Counted from the stretch's first letter, positions 25,237-34,147 are shown. The stretch: DNA of 60,693 nucleotides from Isoetes engelmannii (GCA_011763485.2 JAANSK020222193.1:1-60693), one strand, 5' to 3'. Made by a program: numbers and translations. Notes: generated from the sequence alone by a model not told the origin.

Positions 25237-25997
25237 CCCAGGCCTGCGTCAAGTTCCTCGGGTTCAAGAGCGGATCCAGCCGCAAACCGGGCCGCATCGG
25301 TGATCAGGAAGTGCTCTTGCCAGCGGCTGAACACCCTTTCGAAAGATCGGCCAAGGTTGCTTTCAAGACCGATGGGACGTTGAGGCATGAAATCGTGCCT
25401 CAACAAAGAGGTGCGCAGGTTCCCCCCGATTGCCCGCAACCTGTCCATCGAAAATCGGTGATGCGAGATACCGTCAGTACTGATGGGCTCGAGGGATGTG
25501 GCGCGGAATACGGTGAGGTCGCCTACGATGCCAATGAGGGTCGGCAAATCGATACTTCGCTCGGGGTCATTGGCGGAGACAACGAGCTTCAGGGTGCCAT
25601 TGATGCGCTCAAGGGCAGGAAGGAACAACGACGTGTTGATGTCTACGTTGTGGTCGACGGTCCGAAGCAAGGGCGCGTGAATGGGACCATATAGCTTCGC
25701 AACGCCATTGATCTGCCGCAGAGCGGGAAGATCAACGGGTGGTCGGCCATCGGGGCCACCGTAGACGTGAAAATGGCCGTCGATGATTTCCAGGCTCGGC
25801 ATCCTGTCGCCCTGGGCCATCGACCAGGAGCCATGGATCTCCGAGACCCGATGCAGGATTGGCATGACATTGCGACGGAAATACTCAGTCGATTGCGCGT
25901 CTTCGCCGATTGTGAGCGAAACAACTCCGCTGACAGGGTCCTCCCTGATGATTGCCTCGCCCCTGAACACGGCGGGCTTCAGATGGTGGAAACTCAC
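25218..25997 (-). CDS. Solenoid-repeat protein 5 (GLGL-tail family)
   Basis: 259 aa, last of a three-gene minus run. It overlaps the gene before it as ATGA. Repeats at about 60-190 include LPALRQINGVAKLYG, LPALERINGTLKLVV, LPTLIGIVGDLTVF and LRAIGGNLRTS. The sequence is more degenerate than in paralogue 3. The C-terminal region FLITDAARFAAGSALE resembles the A-A-x-x-A-G helix, and the end GYGLSL follows the acidic EPEELD. Residues 1-55 form a beta-rich opening (EAIIREDPVSGVVSLTI). Confidence 0.82.
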   Translation of the reverse strand: MSFHHLKPAVFRGEAIIREDPVSGVVSLTIGEDAQSTEYFRRNVMPILHRVSEIHGSWSMAQGDRMPSLEIIDGHFHVYGGPDGRPPVDLPALRQINGVAKLYGPIHAPLLRTVDHNVDINTSLFLPALERINGTLKLVVSANDPERSIDLPTLIGIVGDLTVFRATSLEPISTDGISHHRFSMDRLRAIGGNLRTSLLRHDFMPQRPIGLESNLGRSFERVFSRWQEHFLITDAARFAAGSALEPEELDAGLGYGLSL

Positions 25998-26746
25998 AGA
26001 CCTAGCCCTCTGTCAGAGTCCAGCATACTTGTGATAGGCAAATCGGCGTCATCAAGCACAGCGCGGCGCTGAACTGAATCAGCTTCGAGGCGATGCCGGA
26101 TCTGTTCAGCACTCAGGCGACCGACCCCCGAGACGAGGGAATCCATCAGCCATCCACGAGGCGCTGAGACGGTTCCGCCGACGGCAATGAGCGATGACAA
26201 GGCAAGATCGGGCGGACATGGTTGACGCGAGGCGATCAACAAGGAACCCCCCACGACTGACAACTTCGTTAGATCTCCCGTTTGCTGCTCAGGAACCGCC
26301 AACACAATCCGGAGGTCATGGCCAACGAACCGAAGCTCGGGGGCGATGATCGAGGCATTGACTTGAAGGCTTCGGCGAACCTTGGTCAGTACGGGCGCAA
26401 TGATGCCGCTGCCGGCGACGTGCAGTGAACCGTCCACATGCTGCAGTCGATCGAAGACGGTCACGGTGGCCGGGGCATTACGCGAGAGTTGATCCAGAAC
26501 GACCAGATCACCCGCCACCCGTTCGAGCAAAGCATAATCCTCGCCTGCTCTCGCTACCCAGTCTCCATGGATGACGGTAACCGACCGTAGAAGCTCAAGG
26601 GCACGGCCGCGGTTGAGATCGCTGTGAAGGCGCTTGAACCCGCGACCCAGGTGCAGTTCAAGGCCGCCGCCATCGGCGGCAACAAATCGGTACTCGTAAA
26701 GGCTCGATTCAAGGAGCTGCGGTCTCGCGGATGGCGCTTGATGCAC
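25994..26746 (-). CDS. Solenoid-repeat protein 6 (GLGL-tail family)
   Basis: The open frame runs up to 27049, deep into the upstream gene, but the family-like sequence starts only after a GTG at 26744-26746, 10 bp past the upstream stop; this gives 250 aa, the usual family size. It opens with a strand-rich stretch (YEYRFVAADGGGLELHLG) shared with paralogue 7. Repeats include VAGDLVVLDQ, VDGSLHVAGSG, APELRFVGHDLRI and VVGGSLLIA. The tail is SDRGLGL after an Asp-rich linker. Confidence 0.78.
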   Translation of the reverse strand: MHQAPSARPQLLESSLYEYRFVAADGGGLELHLGRGFKRLHSDLNRGRALELLRSVTVIHGDWVARAGEDYALLERVAGDLVVLDQLSRNAPATVTVFDRLQHVDGSLHVAGSGIIAPVLTKVRRSLQVNASIIAPELRFVGHDLRIVLAVPEQQTGDLTKLSVVGGSLLIASRQPCPPDLALSSLIAVGGTVSAPRGWLMDSLVSGVGRLSAEQIRHRLEADSVQRRAVLDDADLPITSMLDSDRGLGL

Positions 26747-26756
26747 GGTTCCGGAC

Positions 26757-27431
26757 TCAGAGACCCAGGCTCGGCGAGTCGGAATCCGATGAATCGACTC
26801 GGCCGGCTGCCAGTACAGCCGCCTCAGCGGAATGTCTGTAATGCCTGACCAAGGCAAGTGCGCCCAGTGGGCCAAGCCGTTCCTGAACAACGGTTGAAGG
26901 AAGCTCAACGCCGAGTGCGCCACCGAGGGCGACCAGCGACGGCAAATATGTGCGGTCGCAATCCTCTGAAAAGGGCCAGATCTTCCCAAGATGGCCGCCG
27001 ATCCCCTGAAGCGATGGCAGCCAGAGCGAATCCGGGTGCTGGCTTGCATCTAAGAGGTCGCCGGCAACCCAGTAAAGGTTGGGGGCATTCAAGAACGAAT
27101 GGCCGGCGCGGAGATGAAGATTTCCCAAGACCATCTCGAGTTCGGGCGCAGTGATATTGACGGTCAGATGACCCAGGCGGGTCATTCTCCCGACCGTCAG
27201 GTTGCCGGAAACAACTCGAAGTTGATCGAGTTGATCAGCAGGGTTTGCTACCCAGTCGCCCTTGATGTGAGCAACCTTCGACAGCCGGTTCAAGTTGTTG
27301 GGGTAGTCGAAATCGACGCGATTGAAATCCCGCTTGAGCTCGAGATCGAGCAAGCCGTCACTTCGCGAAACGAAGCGGTAGCTCTTCCAGTCTCGACAAA
27401 GCAAATCAGTGATGGAGGCGCGGATGTTCAT
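26757..27431 (-). CDS. Solenoid-repeat protein 7 (GLGL-tail family)
   Basis: 224 aa; first gene of the minus run, with an ATG at 27431. Its opening (YRFVSRSDGLLDLELKRDF) closely resembles that of paralogue 6, so these two are a recent duplicate pair. Repeats are VSGNLTVGR, APELEMVLGNLHL, APNLYWVAGDLLD, LPSLQGIGGHLGK and LPSLVALGGALG. The C-terminal helix is RHSAEAAVLAAG and the end is SDSPSLGL. The 55 bp upstream hold promoters for it and for the divergent eight-gene run. Confidence 0.84.
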   Translation of the reverse strand: MNIRASITDLLCRDWKSYRFVSRSDGLLDLELKRDFNRVDFDYPNNLNRLSKVAHIKGDWVANPADQLDQLRVVSGNLTVGRMTRLGHLTVNITAPELEMVLGNLHLRAGHSFLNAPNLYWVAGDLLDASQHPDSLWLPSLQGIGGHLGKIWPFSEDCDRTYLPSLVALGGALGVELPSTVVQERLGPLGALALVRHYRHSAEAAVLAAGRVDSSDSDSPSLGL

Positions 27432-27486
27432 GGCGCAACTTCGGGTCTATAGTGCGTCCTAGTATGAGCACCACAGCGCACACAAT
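27432..27486. promoter_or_regulatory. Compact divergent promoter region
   Basis: CTAGTATGAGCACCACAGCGCACACA (27459-27484) matches the recurring block and leads straight into the ATG at 27487, so the message toward the right may be nearly leaderless. TATAGTG at 27449-27455 lies further left. Both runs of solenoid genes appear to start here. Confidence 0.45.
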
Positions 27487-28149
27487 ATGACACGGAGTGA
27501 GTCTCAAGGCCACGGCCGGTTTGAACGCATGCCGTCAGGCGGGTGGCGCGTACACAGGACTTTCATGGATGCAGCCAGTTTGTCCGAGCTGCCAGTGCCC
27601 CGCGAGCTCATCGTCGAGGTGGTCGGCAACGTCGGTATCGACGATGGGAATCCGCTGCCGAACCTGACAAGGATCGTGGGCAATCTATCCCTTCGGACCA
27701 ACAGGGCCGAGGCACCCAGCGTTGAGTCCGTGACGGGCATGGCGCTGGTGATGGGGCGTGCAACGTCACTCAGGTTCGTCGATGGTTCGGTAATCGTTGG
27801 TCGCAATGCGGTCCTCGATCAACTGGCTCGTGTCGGTGATGACCTGACTTTGCACGATGGCGCCTCGGTTCCAGCGCTGGTCACCGTGGGGAAGCATGTG
27901 ATGATCAGCGGCTACGTCGTGGCACCGCAGTTGGCCTTCGTCGGTGGCGAGGTCGACATCGAGAACATGTCTTGGAACGACCGTGAGCGAAGCATTCTTG
28001 AGGTACTACCGGCGCTCAAGGCCGAAGGCATGGGCCAGTACCAGGCATTGATGGCCGGAGCTGAGCTTCACGCATTGCATCAAACCGTTGAAGACGCAAG
28101 TGGGACCTTAAGGGACGAACCGGATCCGGTCAGAGGTCTTTCATTGTGA
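27487..28149 (+). CDS. Solenoid-repeat protein 8 (GLGL-tail family)
   Basis: 220 aa; head of an eight-gene plus-strand run. It is the clearest example of the fold: from residue 42, units of 16-19 residues (VVGNVGIDDGNPLPNLTRI, VGNLSLRTNRAEAPSVESV, GDDLTLHDGASVPALVTV), closing with APQLAFVGGEVDIE. The helix MGQYQALMAGAELHALHQ and an acidic linker lead to the end RGLSL. The start ATG sits 6 bp after the shared leader block without a good ribosome site. Confidence 0.85.
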   Translation: MTRSESQGHGRFERMPSGGWRVHRTFMDAASLSELPVPRELIVEVVGNVGIDDGNPLPNLTRIVGNLSLRTNRAEAPSVESVTGMALVMGRATSLRFVDGSVIVGRNAVLDQLARVGDDLTLHDGASVPALVTVGKHVMISGYVVAPQLAFVGGEVDIENMSWNDRERSILEVLPALKAEGMGQYQALMAGAELHALHQTVEDASGTLRDEPDPVRGLSL

Positions 28150-28706
28150 CGTCGAGCACGTACAAGGAATGCTACGGGATCTTCATTCCGAGATCGGGCC
28201 TGCCACGTTCCGGTGGAACAGCAGGCCACCCATTCGTCGATGATCCGATGATAAGGCCGGACTGCCTGGAGGTTGTTGTCGGCGGGCTGAAAACCGAGCG
28301 CGATCTTCCGCGCCTAGTATCGGTTTCCGATAAAGCCAGCCTCGGTGAACACGTTCACGTACCAATGCTGAGAAGGGTTGGCAGCGATTTGACCGTACTT
28401 GCCAACGCGTCAGCCCCCTCACTGCTAGTTGTCGGCGGCGGCATCCTGATCAACGGCCCAGCGACATCGTTTACCAACCTGCGCTTCATCGGTGGAAAGG
28501 TGCTCTACCGCGAAGGTGTATTTGCGCTCCCGGTTGAATTGAATACCGACAGCCAGCTGCGCCGCAGAATCCTTCCACAGCTTCATGCTATGGGGATCGG
28601 AACCGACGCTGCATTCGTCAGGGCGCTTCAGTTCGAAGTATCGGAAGGGGCCGGTCTGGTGCTTGCCGATGAGGCGATCGAGACGGGCCCGGATCTTGGG
28701 TTGTGA
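28146..28706 (+). CDS. Solenoid-repeat protein 9 (GLGL-tail family)
   Basis: 186 aa; GTGA overlap. Compact version with about four repeats (LEVVVGGLKTE, VSDKASLGEHVHVPMLRRV, GSDLTVLANASAPSLLVV, TNLRFIGGKVLYR). The C-terminal segment MGIGTDAAFVRALQFE has the Gly-x-x-A-A helix, then EAIETGPDLGL. The N-terminal helix found in larger members is missing or very short. Confidence 0.84.
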   Translation: MTSSTYKECYGIFIPRSGLPRSGGTAGHPFVDDPMIRPDCLEVVVGGLKTERDLPRLVSVSDKASLGEHVHVPMLRRVGSDLTVLANASAPSLLVVGGGILINGPATSFTNLRFIGGKVLYREGVFALPVELNTDSQLRRRILPQLHAMGIGTDAAFVRALQFEVSEGAGLVLADEAIETGPDLGL

Positions 28707-29086
28707 CCATGTCTCACCCCGCAACAACTGTGGACGCCGACGGGATCATCGCAGGTGACCTGGTCGTCGACCGCGGACAGACTATCCGGGGTGTTCGGGC
28801 TGTCACCGGCGACGTTCGTCTTCATATTGGCGGTTGTGCGCCGGACCTGATGTTTATCGGCGGCCAGCTACGCAGCGGACAGCAGGACTGTCTCATCGAT
28901 GCGTTATCGCTCATCGAGGATAAGCAGGTAATTGAGCGCGCGTGCCCTGCGCTTGTTGGACAGGGCATAGGCCATCGAGAAGCCGAAGCTGCGGGGAGAA
29001 CTCATGCAAGCTTGACCAGGGCTGCCGCGCATTGGGTTCAAGATGTCGAGTCGGGTAACGCTGAAATTTCCGGTCCGTCACTATGA
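28703..29086 (+). CDS. Solenoid-repeat protein 10, minimal member (GLGL-tail family)
   Basis: The shortest paralogue, 127 aa, in phase with its neighbours through a GTGA overlap. Only about three strands remain: AGDLVVDRGQ, VTGDVRLHIGG and the terminal APDLMFIGGQLRS. The helix (GIGHREAEAAGRTHAS), acidic stretch (DVESGNAEI) and end GPSL are all kept. The loss of the middle repeats with the C-terminal half intact suggests which parts are needed by all members. Confidence 0.8.
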   Translation: MTMSHPATTVDADGIIAGDLVVDRGQTIRGVRAVTGDVRLHIGGCAPDLMFIGGQLRSGQQDCLIDALSLIEDKQVIERACPALVGQGIGHREAEAAGRTHASLTRAAAHWVQDVESGNAEISGPSL

Positions 29087-29769
29087 GCGAGATGATCCCG
29101 CTCAGCGATCGACCAGGACTGCACCTCCTGAAAGGCCGTATAGGCGTGATTGGCTTAACCGAAGAAGAGCGGTGGCTACATTTCAGCGTCGGCGCTGTTG
29201 AAGGCCAAGCGCACTTCCGGCGCGGGAATGCGTTGCACCATTGCACGACCGTTCGAGGTATGGCGACGGTAGACAGGCAGGCGACCGCAAGCGGCCTGAC
29301 CACCGTCATTGGCAACCTCGAAAGCAACGGATCGACACCAGCGCTCGTGAGCATTGAAGGGGATGCCCTGCTGTACAGCAGCGCGAGGGCCGATGAACTG
29401 CAATTCGTTGTGGGCAACCTTACGGTTGGCAGCGGTGTCGACATGCCCAACCTGATTGGCGTTACCGGCGACCTGACAGCCGACGGGACAACACGGTTCC
29501 CGCGTCTGGAGGTTGTCGGCGGACGGGTTGTAAGGCCAGGTGTCAAGCGCGTCGGCTGGGTCAACCCGAAGGTCGCGATCAACGAAGGGACAATGACGGC
29601 TATCAGCAAAGAAACGATGCCGGCCCTCGAGATCGTGAATGTGGGTGCCGATCGGGCCGAACAATTGATTCGCCAGCGAACAATGGTTGCAGATGCCGTC
29701 GATGCGGCCGGAGGCCTCAGCGACGGCACAGCCGGTGACGTCCCTGCTTCTGACAGTCTTGGTCTGTGA
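29083..29769 (+). CDS. Solenoid-repeat protein 11 (GLGL-tail family)
   Basis: 228 aa; ATGA overlap. Six repeats (about 55-155): VRGMATVDRQ, TVIGNLESNGSTPALVSI, EGDALLYSSARADELQFV, VGNLTVGSGVDMPNLIGV, TGDLTADGTTRFPRLEVV and GGRVVRPG. The helical part (GADRAEQLIRQRTMVADAV) is followed by a Gly/Asp linker and DSLGL. A 10-bp gap separates it from the next gene, one of the few places in the run without an overlap. Confidence 0.85.
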   Translation: MSEMIPLSDRPGLHLLKGRIGVIGLTEEERWLHFSVGAVEGQAHFRRGNALHHCTTVRGMATVDRQATASGLTTVIGNLESNGSTPALVSIEGDALLYSSARADELQFVVGNLTVGSGVDMPNLIGVTGDLTADGTTRFPRLEVVGGRVVRPGVKRVGWVNPKVAINEGTMTAISKETMPALEIVNVGADRAEQLIRQRTMVADAVDAAGGLSDGTAGDVPASDSLGL

Positions 29770-29779
29770 GGGATAGTCG

Positions 29780-30316
29780 ATGTCGAAGAGGACTCTGCTC
29801 ATTTGGAATGGCGGGATGAACGATGACATCGAAATTACGGATGAACACGTGGCAGTGATGTCGCCAGGTGGTAGAAGCGCGCTTCGTATCGCCGGCGGCG
29901 ATGTGACCCTTTATGGTGAGGCGCCTGCGCTTGAACGCGTGCTCGGGTCATTGATCACAGCCATTGGCGGTTCGGCAAGACGCTTGGTATTGGTTGACGG
30001 GTCTGTCGCAATCTCGCCGGGGGTTTCGCTGCCTGAACTCCTTGCAGTAGGCGGCGATCTTCTGTTGCAAGGCTCCGAAACCGCACCACGGGTTCAGTTT
30101 GTTGGTGGGCGTCTTCTGACCGGCGCGGGTGAGATTAACGATGAGGGCGAGCGCAAGAAGCGCGTCCCTCAGCTCGTCGCTTCGAGGATGACGGCCGGGG
30201 CTGCAATCGCTGCAGGATTGATGGTGCTCGCCAATCGTGCGACGGTGGACGGAATCAGTGATTCGATGGCCGATCAGGATGAGCGCTCGACAGCAGGGCC
30301 GGGAATGTATCTGTGA
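29780..30316 (+). CDS. Solenoid-repeat protein 12 (GLGL-tail family)
   Basis: 178 aa from an ATG at 29780. Repeats at about 38-110: IAGGDVTLYGEAPALERV, LGSLITAIGG, VDGSVAISPGVSLPELLAV, GGDLLLQGSETAPRVQFV, GGRLLTG. The helix MTAGAAIAAGLMVLANR matches the M-x-x-x-A-A-I-x-A-G motif best in the family. The acidic linker DQDERST ends in PGMYL, a variant tail with Tyr in place of Gly. Confidence 0.84.
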   Translation: MSKRTLLIWNGGMNDDIEITDEHVAVMSPGGRSALRIAGGDVTLYGEAPALERVLGSLITAIGGSARRLVLVDGSVAISPGVSLPELLAVGGDLLLQGSETAPRVQFVGGRLLTGAGEINDEGERKKRVPQLVASRMTAGAAIAAGLMVLANRATVDGISDSMADQDERSTAGPGMYL

Positions 30317-31074
30317 TGCTGATCGGCAACATCAGAGCTCGGTTCGATCCCAAGGGCGGCGAGCTATTGATCGAAGGTGGGAAAGAGCAGGACATCAACT
30401 CGACCGATCTGCGTCAGGCCTTGGAACTTGCAGAAGTTGATACGAGCCATGTGAAGACCGTGTCTCTGAACGGGATCGCCAGGGTCATTATCGACGCGCA
30501 TTTCCCACCGTTGATGAATGCTGAGCGCCTGCAAGGCAATGTGGTCCTGCAGGCGCGTGTTGACATCGGGAGGATCATGCCGACGCTTCGCGTCATTGAA
30601 GGGAATCTGACGCTTGGCGTTCGTGCCTGTGCAGATCTGGTTGATGAAGTTACCGGCATGCTAGAACTGCACCGCGAGTCCAGCACGATGGCCGTTCGAT
30701 ATGTCGGAGGTTTGGACGCCGGTGGCGATGCGAACATCCCGAGGCTGCGATCTGTCAGTAGGTCACTTTCGATGCGTGACTGCACCGCGCCGGAGCTGCG
30801 GGTTGTGGGTGAGTTCGCCAACCTGATCGACCCGCAACAGGCCCCAAAGCTTGCAGCTGTAGGCCGTGGTGCAGACTGGTTCTTCTTCCAGGGTAAGCCT
30901 CACCAAAATCAGTGCGGCTATGACGGCCAACCTATCGGCGTCGATCTGGCAAGGTCGATGGTCAAAGCCCTGCGCGAACAGGACAGGTTGTTGGCCACCG
31001 CCTCCGAGGCAATCGCAGCCAGCAACACTGCAAATGGCGACTGTCACCGACCCATTGACGGGCTAGGCCTGTGA
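30313..31074 (+). CDS. Solenoid-repeat protein 13 (GLGL-tail family)
   Basis: 253 aa; GTGA overlap. The opening is RARFDPKGGELLIEGG, then the helix TDLRQALELAEVDTSHV typical of larger members. Repeats include LNGIARVIIDA, LQGNVVLQARVD, IEGNLTLGVRA and VGGLDAGGDANIPRLRSV, ending APELRVVGEFANL. An insert with WFFFQGKPHQNQ follows, also seen in paralogue 14 (LWFWQTKSS), so these two are close relatives. The end is IDGLGL. Confidence 0.84.
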   Translation: MMLIGNIRARFDPKGGELLIEGGKEQDINSTDLRQALELAEVDTSHVKTVSLNGIARVIIDAHFPPLMNAERLQGNVVLQARVDIGRIMPTLRVIEGNLTLGVRACADLVDEVTGMLELHRESSTMAVRYVGGLDAGGDANIPRLRSVSRSLSMRDCTAPELRVVGEFANLIDPQQAPKLAAVGRGADWFFFQGKPHQNQCGYDGQPIGVDLARSMVKALREQDRLLATASEAIAASNTANGDCHRPIDGLGL

Positions 31075-31823
31075 TGATGGCGCCGACATCGGTGGTTCGT
31101 GACTGGCAGCCATCAACCGGAAGTTTGACTCTGAAAGCATTTGGATGGCCCGACTATCACCCGCTCCACAATGTCCGAGAGTCGCTTGCCGAAGCGGGAA
31201 TCGAACACCATCAGGTCAGAGTGATCATCGGACCCGTCCGCATCAACAGGGGTTCAGGGATCTGGCCAACGCTTTCAAGCATCTCTGGGGACGTCGTCGC
31301 ATCTGGTTCACCATTGTCAGACGCTTTGCCACAGCTCCGCGAAATCTTCGGAAATCTTCAGATCGCTGATGGCGTAATACTCCCAAAGGTAAGATTCGTT
31401 CGTGGTGATGTCCGTGTCGGGGCGTCATGTTCGCTTCCGGATTTGAGGCATATCCACGGAAGACTTGGAACGACAAGCGCTTCAAATCTGCCATCGCTCA
31501 TAACCGTTGGCGGCGAGATTCAGGCGCCATTCACGCCCCTTCCTAGCCTGTTGTATATCGGCAAGGGCGGCACGCTCGGTAGCAAGGGCGACGTACCTCT
31601 TCTCGAAGCGGCAGGTGAAGGTCTCTGGTTCTGGCAGACAAAATCTTCTACTAAGGCCGGTGTCACAGTCGGCAATCATGGTCACGTGATCTCGTTGATC
31701 AACGCGCTCAGGGATCTTGATCTTGCCCGACACGCTCATCTGGATCAGGTGCATCACTGTGCGCCTGCCATCGACATCGATGAGAAGGTGGATCAATCGG
31801 AATCGTTGGGCTTGGACCTGTGA
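31071..31823 (+). CDS. Solenoid-repeat protein 14 (GLGL-tail family)
   Basis: 250 aa; GTGA overlap. The N-terminal helix is NVRESLAEAGIEHHQV. Repeats: ISGDVVASGSPLSDALPQL, IFGNLQIADGVILPKVRFV, RGDVRVGASCSLPDLRHI, HGRLGTTSASNLPSLITV, GGEIQAPFTPLPSLLYIG. The aromatic insert LWFWQ links it to paralogue 13. The C-terminal helix LINALRDLDLARHAHL lacks the A-A-I motif but keeps length and place. The linker DEKVDQSE ends SLGLDL. Confidence 0.84.
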   Translation: MMMAPTSVVRDWQPSTGSLTLKAFGWPDYHPLHNVRESLAEAGIEHHQVRVIIGPVRINRGSGIWPTLSSISGDVVASGSPLSDALPQLREIFGNLQIADGVILPKVRFVRGDVRVGASCSLPDLRHIHGRLGTTSASNLPSLITVGGEIQAPFTPLPSLLYIGKGGTLGSKGDVPLLEAAGEGLWFWQTKSSTKAGVTVGNHGHVISLINALRDLDLARHAHLDQVHHCAPAIDIDEKVDQSESLGLDL

Positions 31824-32602
31824 TCATCCTGCGGGGGACGGGTGTGCGGCCGGCGTCGGCAGAGGCAAGCCCTCCTAAGCTTTGGGATGCTGTAACCGCG
31901 ACTTTTGACACCACGCACTTGAGCGCCTCGCGGGATGCCCGGCGGCTTTTGGACGAGGCAATGCAGGGGATTGGCATTACTCAGTCGATGGTCCGAGCCG
32001 TTCGAGGCCATTTGACGGTCGGTTCCGCTGATCGCTGGGATCAGCTGGAACTGGTGACCGGATCAATCGAAGTTGATGAAAGTACCGGTGCCAGCGCGTT
32101 GCCGCGGCTGCAGGAAGTAGGGCGCAACCTTCGCCTCTGGACAGGCGCGCACGCGGACCGGTTGATCCACGTCGGCGGCAATGCCACCGTTCACGGCAGC
32201 GCATCCGCTATCGCGCTGCGTCACATTGGTGGTGACGCGTTTCTACACGACGGCACCATCATTCTTCGTGGCCCCGACCTGGTTTCGAACGACACCGAAC
32301 TGCCATCGCTCCGCACTGTCGGAGGCAGCCTGTCGCCAAACCTCAGTTATTTGCCCAAGCTATTTGCCGTCGGCGAGGACATGCGGATGACAATGGAGAA
32401 CACGGCACCAGCGCTGCGTTACGTTGGCAGACCCCTGCAGCTGTACGCCCAAATCTTGATCGAACCGGCAAGCCAAGCCACAGTGCTCGCCATTATTCGG
32501 CACGACGTTGCGCTTACAAGGGCGGCTACCGAGGCAGAGGTCGGTCACATTCATGACGTTGCTGACCTAGACAGTTCAACCGCAGTCGGCCTTAATCTTT
32601 GA
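31820..32602 (+). CDS. Solenoid-repeat protein 15 (GLGL-tail family)
   Basis: 260 aa; GTGA overlap; last of the eight-gene run. Eight or so repeats, the longest solenoid of the run: VTGSIEVDE, LPRLQEVGRNLRLWTG, LIHVGGNATVHGS, RHIGGDAFLHDG, LPSLRTVGGSLSPN, LPKLFAVGEDMRMTM and APALRYVGRPLQLYA. The closing helix VALTRAATEAEVGHIHD and linker DLDSST lead to VGLNL. The convergent gene at 32625 ends 22 bp away; no terminator is evident. Confidence 0.84.
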   Translation: MIILRGTGVRPASAEASPPKLWDAVTATFDTTHLSASRDARRLLDEAMQGIGITQSMVRAVRGHLTVGSADRWDQLELVTGSIEVDESTGASALPRLQEVGRNLRLWTGAHADRLIHVGGNATVHGSASAIALRHIGGDAFLHDGTIILRGPDLVSNDTELPSLRTVGGSLSPNLSYLPKLFAVGEDMRMTMENTAPALRYVGRPLQLYAQILIEPASQATVLAIIRHDVALTRAATEAEVGHIHDVADLDSSTAVGLNL

Positions 32603-32624
32603 ACCAGGTGACGACTGTTTGGCA

Positions 32625-33380
32625 TCAGCCCATCGACGGCCCCTGTGCGTCATCATCATCCTCTTCATCCTCCTGTTCGCTATTGGCCAGAACGTCTTCT
32701 GCCGTCGCCAGGAGATGCTTGGCGAGCCGGCGCAGAACATCCGCCTGTTGCTTGTCGCTTGAAATTCCGGCGCTGACATGGGCGACGAACGCTGAAAGTT
32801 GCGCAGCTGCATCGTCGTTTTCTTGACCATCCACCGCCTCAGCGATGGAGACGAACAAATCCTTGAGTCGTTGGGTGCCCACGACAGCGCGGAAGTTCTC
32901 ACTCGCAACCAAGGCGTGACCCCCAAAGTTGTCGAGACGAGTCTTGCTGTACCAATAGGCGCCCATCTCCTCTGCGCGAACGATGTTCGATGCCTGACCA
33001 AACGCTCTCAGGATGTCGATTGATGTCTCCATGTCGACTTCTTGATATTCATCAGGTGGCTCGAAGTTGGCTTTCCAGCTTGCGAGCTCGGCCTCGTCGA
33101 TCGGCAGAACATCGCTCAGGCCTTGAAGGACCTCAGACATCGTCGGTACGTTGTTCTCAAAAAGCGATGCAATGCCGAGTTCGGTTGCATGCACCTCAAG
33201 CGAGTTGATCAGATGCTCGACACGAACATCATCTTCGGGCGCGTAGAAAATCCGATCCGAGCTTGTCTCGTCATCCGTGACCCACCCATGTGGCTCAAGG
33301 AAAGCTTTCATGAGGACCGTCTGGACCAAGGGTCCGCGTGACACCAGTTCCCCTGTGATTTGTGCAGTGGCTTCGGACAT
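32625..33380 (-). CDS. Hypothetical acidic protein with family-like C-terminal tail
   Basis: 251 aa, soluble, strongly acidic, largely helical, and without solenoid repeats. I recognise no domain; LRRLAKHLLATAEDVLANSE near the end is a long amphipathic helix. The C-terminus is an Asp/Glu run (EQEDEEDDDD) and then AQGPSMG, which looks like the acidic linker and tail of the solenoid family although the rest is unrelated. It lies between the two minus/plus groups of solenoid genes, in the same orientation as paralogues 16 and 17, 44 bp downstream of paralogue 16. Confidence 0.72.
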   Translation of the reverse strand: MSEATAQITGELVSRGPLVQTVLMKAFLEPHGWVTDDETSSDRIFYAPEDDVRVEHLINSLEVHATELGIASLFENNVPTMSEVLQGLSDVLPIDEAELASWKANFEPPDEYQEVDMETSIDILRAFGQASNIVRAEEMGAYWYSKTRLDNFGGHALVASENFRAVVGTQRLKDLFVSIAEAVDGQENDDAAAQLSAFVAHVSAGISSDKQQADVLRRLAKHLLATAEDVLANSEQEDEEDDDDAQGPSMG

Positions 33381-33424
33381 CGTTCTCTCCCTGTTTCAGT
33401 GATTGCCCACGAGCTCAAACGACG

Positions 33425-34147
33425 TCACATGGAAAGACCATCGACAGCCGCGTCCGCCCCGTCCATGTTCTCTCTCGCGGCCCTGAGTTCGTCAGCTATT
33501 CGTGAGTTGTGGAGAATCAAAGGCGCTGCCAGTTGATCAAATTCAGTGACGGACAGGCCGACAAGCAACTTTGGATGAGGGCATTCGATTCGACCGTCTG
33601 TTACACGCAATTGGCCTTGAACCAAACGAAGCGATGGTGCTTCGAAGATGACAGTCTTGTTCGCGCTGCTTTTGAGCAAGGTAGGAACTGGCTTCACGGT
33701 GATATCCCCGCGAACGGCCAACAGCGCCTCAAGGCAGATGCGCTTTCCCGCGGCTTGCCATAACTCGAGCGCGCCTCCGATCGACGTGAGGCGCGGGGCA
33801 GTGATGTCCGATGCAATGGTTGCCCCGCCTTTGATCTGTGACAATGACGGAGCTACCAGCGGTCCGCCGACGGTTAGTCTCCCGCCTACGGTTTCAAGCT
33901 GGTCGATTTCAATAGGTCGATTCCCATGGGCAACGATCAGGGAGCCACCTACATGCTTCAGTTTGGGCATCGAAAAGTGCGACGCCGGCAGCGGCATGCT
34001 GCGTACAGATGACGCATAGAGGTCAAGGGAAATCGAGCTGATCTTGTCGATCGGGATTCCCTGACGAACCGCGATTGTGGCGTCGATAGTCCCTTCACAG
34101 TGAAGGGTTCCGTCTGGCATTTCGATGAACCTATCATCGAGTCTCAC
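33425..34147 (-). CDS. Solenoid-repeat protein 16 (GLGL-tail family)
   Basis: 240 aa from a GTG one base after the upstream stop. Repeats at about 55-190: VGGSLIVAHGN, LETVGGRLTVGGPLVAPSL, IKGGATIASDITAPRLTSI, GGALELWQA, VRGDITVKP and APSLRLVQGQLRVTD. The C-terminal helix NSRIADELRAARENM leads to ADAAVDGLSM. The tail therefore has Met in the last place, a conservative change. Confidence 0.83.
   Translation of the reverse strand: MRLDDRFIEMPDGTLHCEGTIDATIAVRQGIPIDKISSISLDLYASSVRSMPLPASHFSMPKLKHVGGSLIVAHGNRPIEIDQLETVGGRLTVGGPLVAPSLSQIKGGATIASDITAPRLTSIGGALELWQAAGKRICLEALLAVRGDITVKPVPTLLKSSANKTVIFEAPSLRLVQGQLRVTDGRIECPHPKLLVGLSVTEFDQLAAPLILHNSRIADELRAARENMDGADAAVDGLSM

Noticed and set aside
26747-27049. 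N-terminal extension of solenoid protein 6 to 351 residues
   Set aside because: The extra 101 codons lie in another frame of solenoid gene 7 and do not resemble the family; a GTG just after the stop of gene 7 gives the normal size.
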